In this document: piece by piece, positions 27,774 to 36,709 of the stretch
Numbering within the stretch: position 1 is the first letter of the stretch
Layout of the letters: each line of letters starts with the position of its first letter
Assembly: GCA_002722295.1 (NCBI GenBank)
Contig: PBLF01000021.1
Span: forward strand, 1-64,000
Reading direction: 5' to 3'
Length of the DNA stretch: 64,000 nucleotides
Source: Stappia sp.
GTDB taxonomy: Bacteria; Pseudomonadota; Alphaproteobacteria; Rhizobiales; Stappiaceae
The notes under the pieces: generated by a model
What the model was told of the DNA's origin: nothing
Database searches by the model: none
What the model saw: the letters and a program-made list of their open reading frames with translations, nothing else
Program-made: the position numbers and the translations under genes

Positions 27774-28787
27774 ATGGCGACGACCGAGGCTGCGTCCCAC
27801 CGCCTGCCCAAGGCTGAACTGCATGTTCACGTGGAAGGGGCTGCGCCTCCCGCGCTCGTGGCAAGGCTTGCGGAACGTCACGGCCTGGATCTGGAGGGCG
27901 TGTTCGACGACCAGGGCCGTTATCGCTGGGAGGATTTCACCGGCTTCCTGCATGCCTACGACCGGGCGGCCAGTGTCTTCCGGACGCCGGAAGACTACGC
28001 GGTGCTGTCCGAGACCTACCTGAAGGAGATTGCCGCTGACGGGGCGATCTATGCGGAACTGACAATTTCGCCCGATCATGCGGCCGGAGCCGGCCTGTCC
28101 TATGTCGACTATGTTGCCGGACTGGCGGAGGGGATCGGCCGTGCCCGGGCGGAGACGGGGATAGAGGCGCGCATGATCGCGGTGGGCGTACGTCACTTCG
28201 GTGCGCGGGCCGTGGAACAGGTCGCAAGCCAGGTGATCGCCGCGCCGCATCCGCTGGTGACAGGCTTCGGGCTTGCCGGCGACGAGCGCGAGGGGCATCC
28301 GGCAAACTTCGCGCGCGCCTTTCGGATGGCCGGAGAGGCGGGCCTCGGGCTTACCGCGCACGCGGGCGAGGTGTGCGGGCCGGAAAGCGTGACGGCGACC
28401 CTTGATTTCCTGCGCGTGCAGCGCATCGGGCACGGCGTTCGGGCGATCGAGGATCCGGAGGTGGTGCGCAGACTTGTGGAAGACGAAGTGGTTCTGGAAG
28501 TGTGTCCGGGATCAAATCTTGCCTTGGGCCTTTATGAGCGGCTGCGTTTCCATCCGGTGAACCTGCTGCGCCGCTCGGGTTGCCGCATAACGCTGAACTC
28601 CGATGATCCGCCATTTTTTCATACGTCGCTGGCCGAGGAATACGAGAGCTGCGCGACCACCTTCGGCTGGAGCGGGGCGGACATGCTCGACATGACGCGC
28701 GAGGCGGTGCGCGGTGCGTTTTGCGATCCCGCGACCCGGATGCGCCTGATGGGCAGGATAGAGGAACACGGGAACGGGGAAAGCTGA
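27774..28787 (+). CDS. add: Adenosine deaminase family protein
   Basis: Zinc hydrolase of 337 residues expected to convert (deoxy)adenosine to (deoxy)inosine, the substrate of the trimeric purine phosphorylase upstream. Metal ligands appear in KAELHVHVEGA (two His), HAGEV (His and catalytic Glu), IGHGVRAIED and NSDDPPFF (catalytic and metal Asp). The NSDDPPFF form also occurs in adenine deaminases of this superfamily, so adenine cannot be ruled out as substrate. Operon context favours adenosine. Confidence 0.87.
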   Translation: MATTEAASHRLPKAELHVHVEGAAPPALVARLAERHGLDLEGVFDDQGRYRWEDFTGFLHAYDRAASVFRTPEDYAVLSETYLKEIAADGAIYAELTISPDHAAGAGLSYVDYVAGLAEGIGRARAETGIEARMIAVGVRHFGARAVEQVASQVIAAPHPLVTGFGLAGDEREGHPANFARAFRMAGEAGLGLTAHAGEVCGPESVTATLDFLRVQRIGHGVRAIEDPEVVRRLVEDEVVLEVCPGSNLALGLYERLRFHPVNLLRRSGCRITLNSDDPPFFHTSLAEEYESCATTFGWSGADMLDMTREAVRGAFCDPATRMRLMGRIEEHGNGES

Positions 28788-28949
28788 CCAACGGGGCATC
28801 GAATGGTGGATCGAGGCCTTCACGGTCTTCCCGCTTGTTCCGATTTGCGGCAGCTTGGTCTAACAAAAGAGAAGGGAGACCGGGCGCGCCCAGGGCGTTG
28901 CCGCGTGTCCGCCTTCAGAACATCAGGCATCGACAGACGGGGACGCGCC

Positions 28950-29579
28950 ATGACCGGAGCCACAGTGATCGACCATCCTCTGGTCCAGCACAAACTCACT
29001 CACATGCGCATGAAGGACACCTCCACGCAAGGCTTCCGCCGTCTTCTGCGGGAGATCTCGGTGTTGCTCACCTACGAGGTGACGCGCGATCTGCCCATCA
29101 CCGCGATGGAGATCGAGACGCCGCTGGAGCCGATGGCCGCGCCCGTGATCGAAGGAAAGAAGCTCGTCTTTGCTTCCGTGCTGCGGGCGGGAAACGGCCT
29201 TCTGGAAGGGATGCTGGAGCTGGTCCCGGCCGCGCGTGTGGCCCATATCGGCCTTTACCGTGATCCCAAGACGCTGCAGCCGGTCGAATACTACTTCAAG
29301 GCGCCGGAAGATCTCGGCGAACGCCTCGTGATCGTTGTCGATCCCATGCTTGCAACGGCCAACTCGGCCATTGCGGCGGTGCAGCGCCTCAAGGATCGCG
29401 GCGCGACCAATATCCGTTTCCTGTGTCTGTTGGCCGCGCCGGAAGGGATCGCCAAGTTCAACGAGGCCCATCCGGACGTACCAATCTTTACCGCCGCCAT
29501 CGACGCCCGCCTCAACGAGAAGGGATACATCATGCCCGGCCTCGGCGATGCGGGAGATCGCATGTACGGCACAAAGTAG
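28950..29579 (+). CDS. upp: Uracil phosphoribosyltransferase
   Basis: Makes UMP from uracil and PRPP, recovering the uracil released by nucleoside phosphorolysis. 209 residues, the family length. The PRPP loop is in [16 protein letters not shown] and the uracil pocket near the C-terminal [17 protein letters not shown]. The ATG at 28950 gives the usual start; the frame is open back to 28803 but that part is arginine-rich and unconserved. A 162-base gap before it could hold a separate promoter, though none is clear. Confidence 0.95.
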   Translation: MTGATVIDHPLVQHKLTHMRMKDTSTQGFRRLLREISVLLTYEVTRDLPITAMEIETPLEPMAAPVIEGKKLVFASVLRAGNGLLEGMLELVPAARVAHIGLYRDPKTLQPVEYYFKAPEDLGERLVIVVDPMLATANSAIAAVQRLKDRGATNIRFLCLLAAPEGIAKFNEAHPDVPIFTAAIDARLNEKGYIMPGLGDAGDRMYGTK

Positions 29580-29647
29580 GCGCATGAACGCGGGCCCTCT
29601 TCCTGACGGGCGCGCGCGAGGACGCCAGACATTGGGAGGAGGACGAC

Positions 29648-30424
29648 ATGACCAGCGCGACCATCGGTTCGGCGATCTATCCCGGCCTCAAGGGAAAGAC
29701 GGTGCTCGTGACGGGAGGCGGCAGCGGCATTGGTGCCGAGATCGTGCGTCACTTCGCGGCCCAGGGATGTCGCGTCGGCTTCATCGACCGTAACGATGAA
29801 GCCGCGCGTTCCGTCCTCGAGGAGGTTTCCGCGACGGGTGCGGCCATTCAGTTCGTGAAGGCCGACCTCACCGACATTCCCGCAACGAGAGCGGCGATCG
29901 GCAAGATCCGCGCCGCTCTGGGGCCAATCGCGGTTCTCGTGAACAATGCCGCTCATGACGAGCGCCACAGGCTCGAGGATGTCACCCCCGAATACTGGGA
30001 CGAGCGCATGGCGGTAAACCTGCGGCACCAGTTCTTCTGTTCGCAGGCCGTGGTGGATGACATGCGCGGGCTTGGCGGCGGAGCCATCGTCAACATGGGT
30101 TCCATTTCCTGGATGATCGGTCAGGGAGGCATGGCAGGGTACACCTCGGCCAAGTCGGCAATCGTCGGTCTGACACGCTCGCTGGCCCGTGACCTGGGGC
30201 CCGACAACATCCGTGTGAACTGTATTGCGCCGGGCTGGATCATGACCGACCGACAGATCGAGCTCTGGCTGGACGAAGAGGGCGAACGCGAGATCCAGGC
30301 ACGCCAGTGCCTCAAGCGGAAGCTCGTCCCCTCCGACGTGGCTTCGGTTGTGACCTTTTTCGCCTCCGACGCCGCAGCGGCCTGCACCAATCAGACCTAT
30401 GTGGTGGACGGCGGCTGGATCTGA
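29648..30424 (+). CDS. SDR-family sugar dehydrogenase, similar to Caulobacter D-xylose 1-dehydrogenase XylB
   Basis: 258-residue NAD(P)-dependent dehydrogenase with the cofactor motif TGGGSGIG, NNA, and the catalytic Ser in GSISW with the YxxxK pair in YTSAKSA. From memory, Caulobacter XylB shares the opening SAIYP-LKGK, the segment around YWDERMAVNLRH, GSISW and the late AQCLK, a much closer match than generic SDRs. An aldose 1-dehydrogenase is therefore likely, giving an aldonolactone. It sits between upp and a ribokinase-like gene, so the substrate may be ribose or deoxyribose released from nucleosides. No lactonase or dehydratase gene follows. Confidence 0.82.
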   Translation: MTSATIGSAIYPGLKGKTVLVTGGGSGIGAEIVRHFAAQGCRVGFIDRNDEAARSVLEEVSATGAAIQFVKADLTDIPATRAAIGKIRAALGPIAVLVNNAAHDERHRLEDVTPEYWDERMAVNLRHQFFCSQAVVDDMRGLGGGAIVNMGSISWMIGQGGMAGYTSAKSAIVGLTRSLARDLGPDNIRVNCIAPGWIMTDRQIELWLDEEGEREIQARQCLKRKLVPSDVASVVTFFASDAAAACTNQTYVVDGGWI

Positions 30425-30466
30425 GTGAGCGGCCTTGAGGGGCGAGGCTAAACAGGGGCGTTCGCG

Positions 30467-31396
30467 ATGATCACCGTCTTCGGCTCGATCAACCTGGATC
30501 TGGTGGTCTGCCTGCCACGCCTGCCGGTGCCGGGCGAAACGGTCGTTGGTCCCGATCACCAGACCTTTGCCGGCGGCAAGGGAGCGAACCAGGCTCTTGC
30601 CGCAGCCCGCGCAGGCGCTTCGGTGCGCATGGTCGGAGCGGTTGGAAGGGACGCCCATTCGGCACCGGCGCTTGCGAACCTCGATCTTGCGGGTGTGGAT
30701 CTTTCCGCCGTCCGTCACCTGGAGGGCACCACGGGACTTGCCATGATCGGCATCGATGCGGAAGGCGAGAACCTGATCATGTGCGCCAGCGGCGTGAACG
30801 CCCGCGTCGCGGCTGACTGGCTCGACGGTGTGCTCGAGCCGGACGATCTTCTTGTGCTCCAGCGCGAGTTGTCCGCCGATCCGATCTCCGGGGCGATCGC
30901 GCGGGCGCGCAAGGTAGGCGCGCGCGTGTTGCTCAACGCCGCACCTTCAGGCGACGCCGCGCTTGCAGGGTTGATCGGGGATGTGGATGTTCTCGTGGCC
31001 AATGCCGTGGAGGCAGCAGAACTGGCAGGGGCATTCGGTTGCCCTGGGGCCGAGGGTGCGGAGGTGCATTGCGCCGCTCTTTGCGGGAACTCGCGTCTTG
31101 CTGTTGTAACCCTTGGCGGCGACGGGCTTGTCGCGCGGACGGCCGAGAGGATCTGGCGCGTTGCCGCGCCGCGCATCGAGGTGCTCGACACGACCGGTGC
31201 CGGTGATGCCTTCGTCGGAGCCCTCGCCGCCGCGCTGGACAGGGGCGCGGACATTTCTCGTGCCTTGGCGGAAGGCACTGCGGCCGGTGCACTTGCCTGC
31301 ACGGCGACCGGAGCGCAATCGAGTTCCCCCGACGCTGGCGCCATAGCCGAACTTGCGGACACGCTCGTCGTGGAGACGGCGCCCGTGACGCGCTGA
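30467..31396 (+). CDS. rbsK: PfkB-family carbohydrate kinase, ribokinase-like
   Basis: Phosphorylates ribose or a related sugar with ATP. 309 residues, with the N-terminal PfkB signature GGKGANQALAAARAGA near residue 40 and the C-terminal anion-hole motif DTTGAGDAFVGAL with the catalytic Asp. Ribokinase is the best fit by length and motifs. As the last gene of the nucleoside island it could salvage free (deoxy)ribose. Deoxyribokinases are closely related, so the exact substrate is open. Confidence 0.85.
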   Translation: MITVFGSINLDLVVCLPRLPVPGETVVGPDHQTFAGGKGANQALAAARAGASVRMVGAVGRDAHSAPALANLDLAGVDLSAVRHLEGTTGLAMIGIDAEGENLIMCASGVNARVAADWLDGVLEPDDLLVLQRELSADPISGAIARARKVGARVLLNAAPSGDAALAGLIGDVDVLVANAVEAAELAGAFGCPGAEGAEVHCAALCGNSRLAVVTLGGDGLVARTAERIWRVAAPRIEVLDTTGAGDAFVGALAAALDRGADISRALAEGTAAGALACTATGAQSSSPDAGAIAELADTLVVETAPVTR

Positions 31397-31522
31397 AACG
31401 TTAACCGCCCGTTTACTTCGAAACGGATCGGCGCGGCGCCTTAGCCAATCGGCAACGCCTCGCGTTCAGACTGCCTGATACACGCATTTCCCGCGTGCGG
31501 CAGCCGGCACGGGAGACGGCAC

Positions 31523-32035
31523 ATGGAACGCTATCTGTTCATCGCCATCGGCGTGGCGGTCATTGCAATGATCGCTCCCAAGGCCGCTGACATGTTGGTG
31601 GTGGCCAATGGCGGGCCGGCCTCCGTGGCTGTTGCGACCAATGAGCCCGAGCCTGCCCGGGGACCGCGAACACTTGTGCTTTCGGTCGGTGAAAACGGCC
31701 ACTACTCTGTCGATGCACACATAAATGGCCGTCCGGTGCACTCGCTCATCGATACGGGAGCATCTGTTGTCGCCCTGCCGGCGGATGTGGCGCGTGCTTC
31801 CGGCCTTCATCCCGCAGAGAGCGACTTCAAGGTCCCGGTGAACACCGCGAACGGAACCGCGCGAGCCGCGCGTGTCAGCTTGCGCGAACTGCGTCTCGGC
31901 ACGATCCGGTTGAAGAACGTCGACGCGCTGGTTCTCCCCGATGGCGCGCTGCATGTTCCGCTGATCGGAATGTCCGCGCTCAACCGTCTCGCCAAGGTCG
32001 ATATCCGGTCCGGCACGATGCGGTTGATTCAATAG
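31523..32035 (+). CDS. Membrane-anchored retropepsin-like aspartic protease (TIGR02281 type)
   Basis: 170 residues with one N-terminal membrane helix (about 3-22) and a periplasmic clan AA domain. The catalytic motif LIDTGASVVAL is at about residue 76, and a hydrophobic-hydrophobic-Gly segment PLIGMSALNRL follows as expected for the flap/psi motif. Such proteins are single-lobe aspartic peptidases that should act as dimers. The family is common in Alphaproteobacteria, and its substrates are unknown. The upstream gap (31397-31522) contains TTAA-N7-TTTA at 31401-31415, one base off the CtrA consensus. Confidence 0.85.
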   Translation: MERYLFIAIGVAVIAMIAPKAADMLVVANGGPASVAVATNEPEPARGPRTLVLSVGENGHYSVDAHINGRPVHSLIDTGASVVALPADVARASGLHPAESDFKVPVNTANGTARAARVSLRELRLGTIRLKNVDALVLPDGALHVPLIGMSALNRLAKVDIRSGTMRLIQ

Positions 32036-32110
32036 CCCCTGGAAAGCGATAGTCCGCCGGCAGCTGATCGGTCCCGACACCGGGTCGGCGTGCACTGCGA
32101 AAGGGCGGAC

Positions 32111-33106
32111 ATGGCATATGCACGACTTGCCGACGGGCGCCCGGTGGAGCGCGTCAGGTTGCGGCGCGGTGGTATAGAGGCTGACATCCTCACGTTCGGC
32201 GCGGTGATTCAGGATCTGCGGGTCGGCGGCCGTTCCGTGGTGCTCGGCTTCGACACATTCGAGCCCTATATCGACCAGTCTCCCTACTTCGGTGCCATCG
32301 CCGGCCGATGCGCCAATCGTATCGCCAACGGCCGTTTCACTCTCGAGGGCCGGGAGTACCATCTTCCGCTCAATGAGGCCGGCCGCCACCACCTTCACGG
32401 TGGAACCGCCGGCTTTTCCGAACGGTTGTGGACCCTTGAAGAGGCGGATGCGCACAGCGTCCTGCTTTCGCTCGAGAGCGCGGACGGCGATCAGGGCTAT
32501 CCAGGAACGGTGCAGGCGACCTGCCGCTATACGTTGCTTGACGACACGAGCCTGAGGATCGAACTCGAGGGCAGGACCGATGCGCCTACCCTGTTCAATC
32601 CCGCCGCGCACAGCTACTTCAATCTCGATGGGACGGGAGATGTTCTCGCCCACCGGCTCCGGATCGATGCGCATGAGTTCCTGCCGGTGGATGGGGACCT
32701 GATCCCCACGGGCGAGATCAGACCGGTTTCCGGAACATCTTTCGATTTTCGCGAGCCACGCGTGATCGGCGAACAATCGGGACACGAGCCGCTGGACCAC
32801 AATTTCTGCCTGTCACGTGAGGCTGTCGTGCAGCCGCGCAAGGTTGCCTGGCTTGAGGCCGGCGACGGCAGTCTTGCTCTCGATCTGGCGACAACGGCCC
32901 CGGGCCTGCAGGTCTACGATGGGGCGAAGGTGAACGTTCCCCTTGCGGGGCACGACGGGCGAGGCTATGGCCCGAATGCGGGTTTGTGTCTGGAGCCCCA
33001 GTTCTGGCCGGATGCCATCAACCACGAGGGGTTTGCCGGCTGCGTGCTGCGGCCTGGTGAAACCTCGCGCCAGGTGACGGACTATATTTTCACGTCTCGC
33101 ACCTGA
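32111..33106 (+). CDS. galM: Aldose 1-epimerase (mutarotase)
   Basis: Interconverts alpha and beta anomers of aldoses. From the ATG at 32111, preceded by AAGGGCGGA, the product has 331 residues. The catalytic His pair is visible in GRHHLHGG and HSYFNLDG, and the general base Glu in GLCLEPQFWPDA. A start at 32090 would add seven unconserved residues. It lies downstream of a sugar dehydrogenase and kinase but is separated by the protease gene, so a functional link to them is only possible. Confidence 0.92.
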   Translation: MAYARLADGRPVERVRLRRGGIEADILTFGAVIQDLRVGGRSVVLGFDTFEPYIDQSPYFGAIAGRCANRIANGRFTLEGREYHLPLNEAGRHHLHGGTAGFSERLWTLEEADAHSVLLSLESADGDQGYPGTVQATCRYTLLDDTSLRIELEGRTDAPTLFNPAAHSYFNLDGTGDVLAHRLRIDAHEFLPVDGDLIPTGEIRPVSGTSFDFREPRVIGEQSGHEPLDHNFCLSREAVVQPRKVAWLEAGDGSLALDLATTAPGLQVYDGAKVNVPLAGHDGRGYGPNAGLCLEPQFWPDAINHEGFAGCVLRPGETSRQVTDYIFTSRT

Positions 33107-33144
33107 GGTGCCGACGCCTTGTTTCGATACGGGAAAAGCCTCCT

Positions 33145-34176
33145 ATGAAGACCGTTTTCTCCCCAGTGCAGCTTGCACATGATCCCAAGCAGGAAATCTC
33201 GGACGGCATGCTGAAACCCGCCGTGGAAATTCCCTCCCGCGCGACCATGGTGCGGGACCGGGTTATTGCCGAAGGACTTGGTAGCATCCTGGAGCCGGAG
33301 GAATTCGGACGCGCAGCGCTCGAGCGCGTACATGATGCGGGCTATCTCGATTTCCTTGAAAGCTTCTGGGGGCGATGGACGGATGCGGGGCGCAGTGGTG
33401 AAGCCTTTCCGTTCGTCTGGCCCGTGCGGGGCCTGTCGACAGAGCCGGTTCCGGAGCACATCGACGGACTTCTGGGGCGCTATTCGTTCGACGCGGGAAC
33501 GCCGCTTGGCGAGAACACCTTCGCGGCGGCGCGGGCAAGCGCCAACTCTGCCCTGACCGCGGCCCGGCTCGTCGCAGGCGGCGAGCGCTCCGCATTCGCG
33601 CTCAGCCGCCCGCCCGGCCACCACGCGGCGGCCGACTACTACGGTGGCTACTGTTTTCTCAACAACGCCGCGATCGCCGCACAGTGGATGCGCGACAATG
33701 GCGCGGCCAGGGTTGCCGTGCTGGATGTCGACTACCATCACGGCAACGGCACCCAATCGATTTTCTATGACCGGTCCGACGTTCTGTTCCTGTCCATTCA
33801 TGCCGATCCGAGGGAGGAATATCCCTACTTTCTGGGTCATGCGCAGGAGACGGGAGAAGGTGACGGCGAAGGGTTCAACGTCAATCTGCCGCTGGCACCA
33901 GGAGCGGACTGGGCGATCTGGAGTGCTGCGCTCGAGGAGAGCCTTGGGCGTATCTCGGCCTTTGGCGCGGACACACTGATCGTGTCGCTCGGTCTCGACA
34001 CCTACGAGAAGGATCCGATCTCGCGGTTCCGTCTCGTCTCGGAGGATTTTCTCAGGATGGGCGAGCGCCTGGCCGGCCTGAGGCTGCCGACCACCTTCAT
34101 CATGGAAGGCGGGTATGCCGTCGAGGCCATCGGCGTGAACTGCGTCAACACACTCGCGGGCTTCGAGGGCGCCTGA
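33145..34176 (+). CDS. Acetylpolyamine amidohydrolase (histone deacetylase superfamily)
   Basis: 343-residue zinc deacetylase that should remove acetyl groups from acetylated polyamines such as acetylputrescine or acetylspermidine. All active-site residues of the Mycoplana ramosa enzyme appear one position later here: His159-His160 (PPGHHAAAD), Zn ligands Asp196 and His198 (DVDYHHGNG) and Asp285 (GLDTYEKD), and the transition-state Tyr324 (GGYAVE). The family-specific insert before HHA (WPVRGLSTEP) is present, favouring dimeric polyamine deacetylases over true histone deacetylase-like proteins. No polyamine transporter is adjacent. Confidence 0.92.
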   Translation: MKTVFSPVQLAHDPKQEISDGMLKPAVEIPSRATMVRDRVIAEGLGSILEPEEFGRAALERVHDAGYLDFLESFWGRWTDAGRSGEAFPFVWPVRGLSTEPVPEHIDGLLGRYSFDAGTPLGENTFAAARASANSALTAARLVAGGERSAFALSRPPGHHAAADYYGGYCFLNNAAIAAQWMRDNGAARVAVLDVDYHHGNGTQSIFYDRSDVLFLSIHADPREEYPYFLGHAQETGEGDGEGFNVNLPLAPGADWAIWSAALEESLGRISAFGADTLIVSLGLDTYEKDPISRFRLVSEDFLRMGERLAGLRLPTTFIMEGGYAVEAIGVNCVNTLAGFEGA

Positions 34177-34190
34177 CAAAGGCGCCCTCG
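34164..34190. terminator. Hairpin between convergent deacetylase and HAD genes
   Basis: Perfect 10-bp arms CGAGGGCGCC and GGCGCCCTCG flank a 7-base loop. The stop codon of the deacetylase gene lies in the loop, and the HAD gene ends 11 bases further on. There is no T-tract, but the position between convergent genes supports a bidirectional transcription stop. Confidence 0.5.
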
Positions 34191-34200
34191 GCGGCCCGGA

Positions 34201-34818
34201 TCAGACAGGGAAGCCGTGGTCGCGCAGTGCCTGTCGCAGCGCGTCGGCGCCCGTGAAGTGGATTGCGTGCATCCCCGCGTCCCGCGCACCCGCCACGTTG
34301 GCCGCACTGTCGTCGATGAAGACCGTGCGCTCGGGCGAAAGGGCGTTCCGGGTCAAAAGCACGTCGTAGATGCGCGTGTCGGGTTTCAGCAGTTTCTCGT
34401 GTGCGGAGACGACCGTGTCACGAAAGCTGTCCGCCAGGAAAGGGAAGCGCTCAAGACATTCGGCGTATTTTTCGGCGCTGAAGTTGGTGATTGCGTAAAG
34501 CGGCACGCCGGCTGCCTTGAGGTCCTGGAGAAGCGAGACGGAGCCATCGACAGGACCGGGAACCATCTCGTGCCAGCGGGTATCCCAGGCGCGGATCTCC
34601 TCCTCGTAGTCGGGATGGCGGGCAAGGGCTTCAGCGATGCCGTCCGCGAAACTGCGGCCCCGGTCCTGCTCGAGATTCCATGACGGCGGCAGAATCTCGG
34701 TGAGGAAATGATCGACTGCCTCTGCCTCGGAAAAAAGCCGGGAATAGAGGTGACGTGGATCCCATTCGATGAGAACGTTTCCGAAGTCGAATACGACCGT
34801 ATCGGGCTGACGGGACAT
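34201..34818 (-). CDS. HAD-family phosphatase (subfamily IA, YihX-like)
   Basis: 205 residues. Nucleophile Asp11 is in VVFDFGNVLIEWD, motif II is AITNFS, motif III lysine is in KPDTRIYD and the metal Asp pair in FIDDSAANV. The DFGN form, with Gly in place of the general-acid Asp, is shared with YihX-type sugar-phosphate phosphatases. The reading frame extends far upstream (to 35913) antisense to the next gene, but the ATG at 34818 is the natural start. It diverges from the PhnD-like gene with a 35-base gap. The substrate is not known. Confidence 0.88.
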   Translation of the reverse strand: MSRQPDTVVFDFGNVLIEWDPRHLYSRLFSEAEAVDHFLTEILPPSWNLEQDRGRSFADGIAEALARHPDYEEEIRAWDTRWHEMVPGPVDGSVSLLQDLKAAGVPLYAITNFSAEKYAECLERFPFLADSFRDTVVSAHEKLLKPDTRIYDVLLTRNALSPERTVFIDDSAANVAGARDAGMHAIHFTGADALRQALRDHGFPV

Positions 34819-34853
34819 GAAGGCTCCTGAGTGACAGGGAAAGCGACAGGCGC

Positions 34854-36020
34854 ATGATCGCCGAAGGGTTTGAACGCGAAAAGCGAAGCTTTCATGTCGG
34901 CGTGAGGCGCATTCGGGCTTTTGCCGCACACGGCCTGGTTCACGTGGCTGCCTTCCTGCTGGTTTTCTCCGTGGCGCTTCCCCTCGTGGGTGTTCGAGCG
35001 CAGGACGGCGACGGTCTGCCCGTGCCCTTGGACACCGACGTCGCGGGACAGGATGAGGCCGACGCCGCCATGTTTCTTCCATGGCCGGAAGCCTCCATGT
35101 CCGAAGGCGACGACCGGGAGAACGTATCCGACGCAGACAACTCCGACGGATCGGCGAGGGTTTTCGATCCCGAACGCCTTGCGATGTGGCCCGTGTTGCG
35201 CATCGGTATGGTTCTCGACCCGGCGCAAGGGGAGTTCGGCGGGGTCGAGCCTTTCCGTGCAAACCTCGAGGAACGGCTTGGCATTCCCGCCGTTGTTGTC
35301 GCCTTTTCGAGTCTGTCACGGCTGCAGGCGGGGCTGCTGCGCGGGGAGGTGGACTATGCGTCGCTTTCCACCACCGCTTTCGTTGATGCTCAGGAACGCT
35401 GTTCCTGCCTGGACCCCCTCGCCGTTCCGATGGATGAGGCTGGGGTGAGCGGCTGGACCCTGCTGGCGATCGTGCCGAAAGGCCGTCGCTTTTCCGGCCT
35501 GGAGAACCTTGGCTCTGCCCGCATCGCACTGGCTCCGGAAGGTTCGACGGCCGGGCGGCGCCTGCCGCTTGCACTTCTGGAGGCCGCGGGCGTTTCATCT
35601 GATGAGGTGAGGCTGGTGGAGGAGGCCGGACCGTTGGAAGCGGTCGGGGCGGTGCTTGCGGGGAGGGCGGATGTCGCCTTTGGCTGGAGGCCGGCAACAC
35701 GTGATGGAACGTTTGCGGAAGGCGGAACGCTTGCCGCACTTCTGGCACGCAACGGCGTTGTTCCTGCGGTCGATGCCATACCGCTTTTGGGACCGATCCC
35801 TTCCGCGCCGCATGTTGCCCGCACGGATCTTCCCGAAAGCCTTCGGCAAGAGCTGCGCGGCGTGCTGGCAACCTGGGGCGGTTCGGGAGAGCATCCTGCC
35901 GGAAGCGGCGCATTTCAGCCCGTTTCGCAAAAGGACTTCGATCTGCTTGCGCCTCTCACGGCAGGAGGCGGCGTCAAGAACGCGGTGCGTGGCCGGCTGC
36001 GTCCGCTGGTGCCGCGTTAA
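34854..36020 (+). CDS. PhnD/SsuA-type phosphonate-binding-like protein, orphan
   Basis: 388 residues. An N-terminal hydrophobic segment (about 24-49, ending VGVRAQ) may be a signal peptide or an anchor, since about 20 residues precede it. An acidic Asp/Glu/Pro-rich linker of about 60 residues follows. The C-terminal part is a periplasmic-binding fold of the PhnD family (VLRIGMVLDP, the dimension-typical LQAGLLRGEVDYASLSTTAF, and SARIALAPEGSTAGRRLPLA). No permease or ATPase is nearby. It may be a sensor or a stand-alone binding protein rather than a transporter part. Confidence 0.78.
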   Translation: MIAEGFEREKRSFHVGVRRIRAFAAHGLVHVAAFLLVFSVALPLVGVRAQDGDGLPVPLDTDVAGQDEADAAMFLPWPEASMSEGDDRENVSDADNSDGSARVFDPERLAMWPVLRIGMVLDPAQGEFGGVEPFRANLEERLGIPAVVVAFSSLSRLQAGLLRGEVDYASLSTTAFVDAQERCSCLDPLAVPMDEAGVSGWTLLAIVPKGRRFSGLENLGSARIALAPEGSTAGRRLPLALLEAAGVSSDEVRLVEEAGPLEAVGAVLAGRADVAFGWRPATRDGTFAEGGTLAALLARNGVVPAVDAIPLLGPIPSAPHVARTDLPESLRQELRGVLATWGGSGEHPAGSGAFQPVSQKDFDLLAPLTAGGGVKNAVRGRLRPLVPR

Positions 36021-36049
36021 GAGGCGGCACCGGCGTCAAGAGGCTTGTA

Positions 36050-36709
36050 TCAGGAACAGCACTCTACCTCTGAACTGACACGCGGACGCATGTAGTAGGT
36101 GTCGGTCAGTTCGATCGTATCTGTTGCGAACACGTCTTTCAGAAGTGCGGCGAAGGTCGGCCGATGCGTATAGGTCGCCTGCGCCACGATCAGATAGGTG
36201 TCCTTCTGTTTCGTCAGGCCTTCCGGAATATCGACGGGAGGAGCTCCGTTCGCGGACCACTGGGCCGTATTCAGAGCCCGGCTCCATTTCACGCGGGGCT
36301 TGTTGACTTCCTTGATCCAGATGCTTGCCACGACGAGCTTCAGATTGCTCGCGGGGTACGGATCGAGCACCGCGTCCGACATCTTGAGGAGGTCCCTGAT
36401 GTCGGCTTCGTTGAGTTTGTCGGTCTGGGCGACGAGGTCGGCAATGGAACTGGCCACCTGACTGACCTTGCGGTCGACCGTAAGCGCTGAATCAAGCTCC
36501 ACCATCCCCAGGAACAGGAGCAGCATGAACGGCAGAACGAGTGCGAACTCGACCGCCGCGACGCCGCGACTGTCCCGGCCGAGGCGGCGCAGCAGGCGAA
36601 AGCGCGCGAAAACTCCGCCTGTACGGCCGGAACGCTCCTTGCTGGCAAAGGGGACGGACTTCAAGGGCCTCACCGGACGGTCTCCTAGCTGTTGGGCTTC
36701 GTCGACCAT
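36050..36709 (-). CDS. TadE/TadG-family pilus assembly protein
   Basis: 219 residues. A cytoplasmic N terminus leads to a TadE-like signature GVAAVEFALVLPFMLLLFLG (about 50-70), the pseudopilin-type processing and membrane segment, followed by a periplasmic domain. The start overlaps the preceding gene by 25 bases. It belongs to the minus-strand three-gene group next to the Flp pilus locus. Such proteins are needed for pilus production or stability in Aggregatibacter and Caulobacter. Confidence 0.87.
   Translation of the reverse strand: MVDEAQQLGDRPVRPLKSVPFASKERSGRTGGVFARFRLLRRLGRDSRGVAAVEFALVLPFMLLLFLGMVELDSALTVDRKVSQVASSIADLVAQTDKLNEADIRDLLKMSDAVLDPYPASNLKLVVASIWIKEVNKPRVKWSRALNTAQWSANGAPPVDIPEGLTKQKDTYLIVAQATYTHRPTFAALLKDVFATDTIELTDTYYMRPRVSSEVECCS

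Noticed and set aside
31396-31426. Hairpin after the ribokinase-like gene as terminator
   Set aside because: The best arms are only 6 bp (CCGTTT/AAACGG) and there is no T-tract.
34819-35913. Upstream extension of the HAD phosphatase to 570 codons
   Set aside because: Antisense to the PhnD-like gene and Arg/Pro-rich; the HAD fold is complete from 34818.
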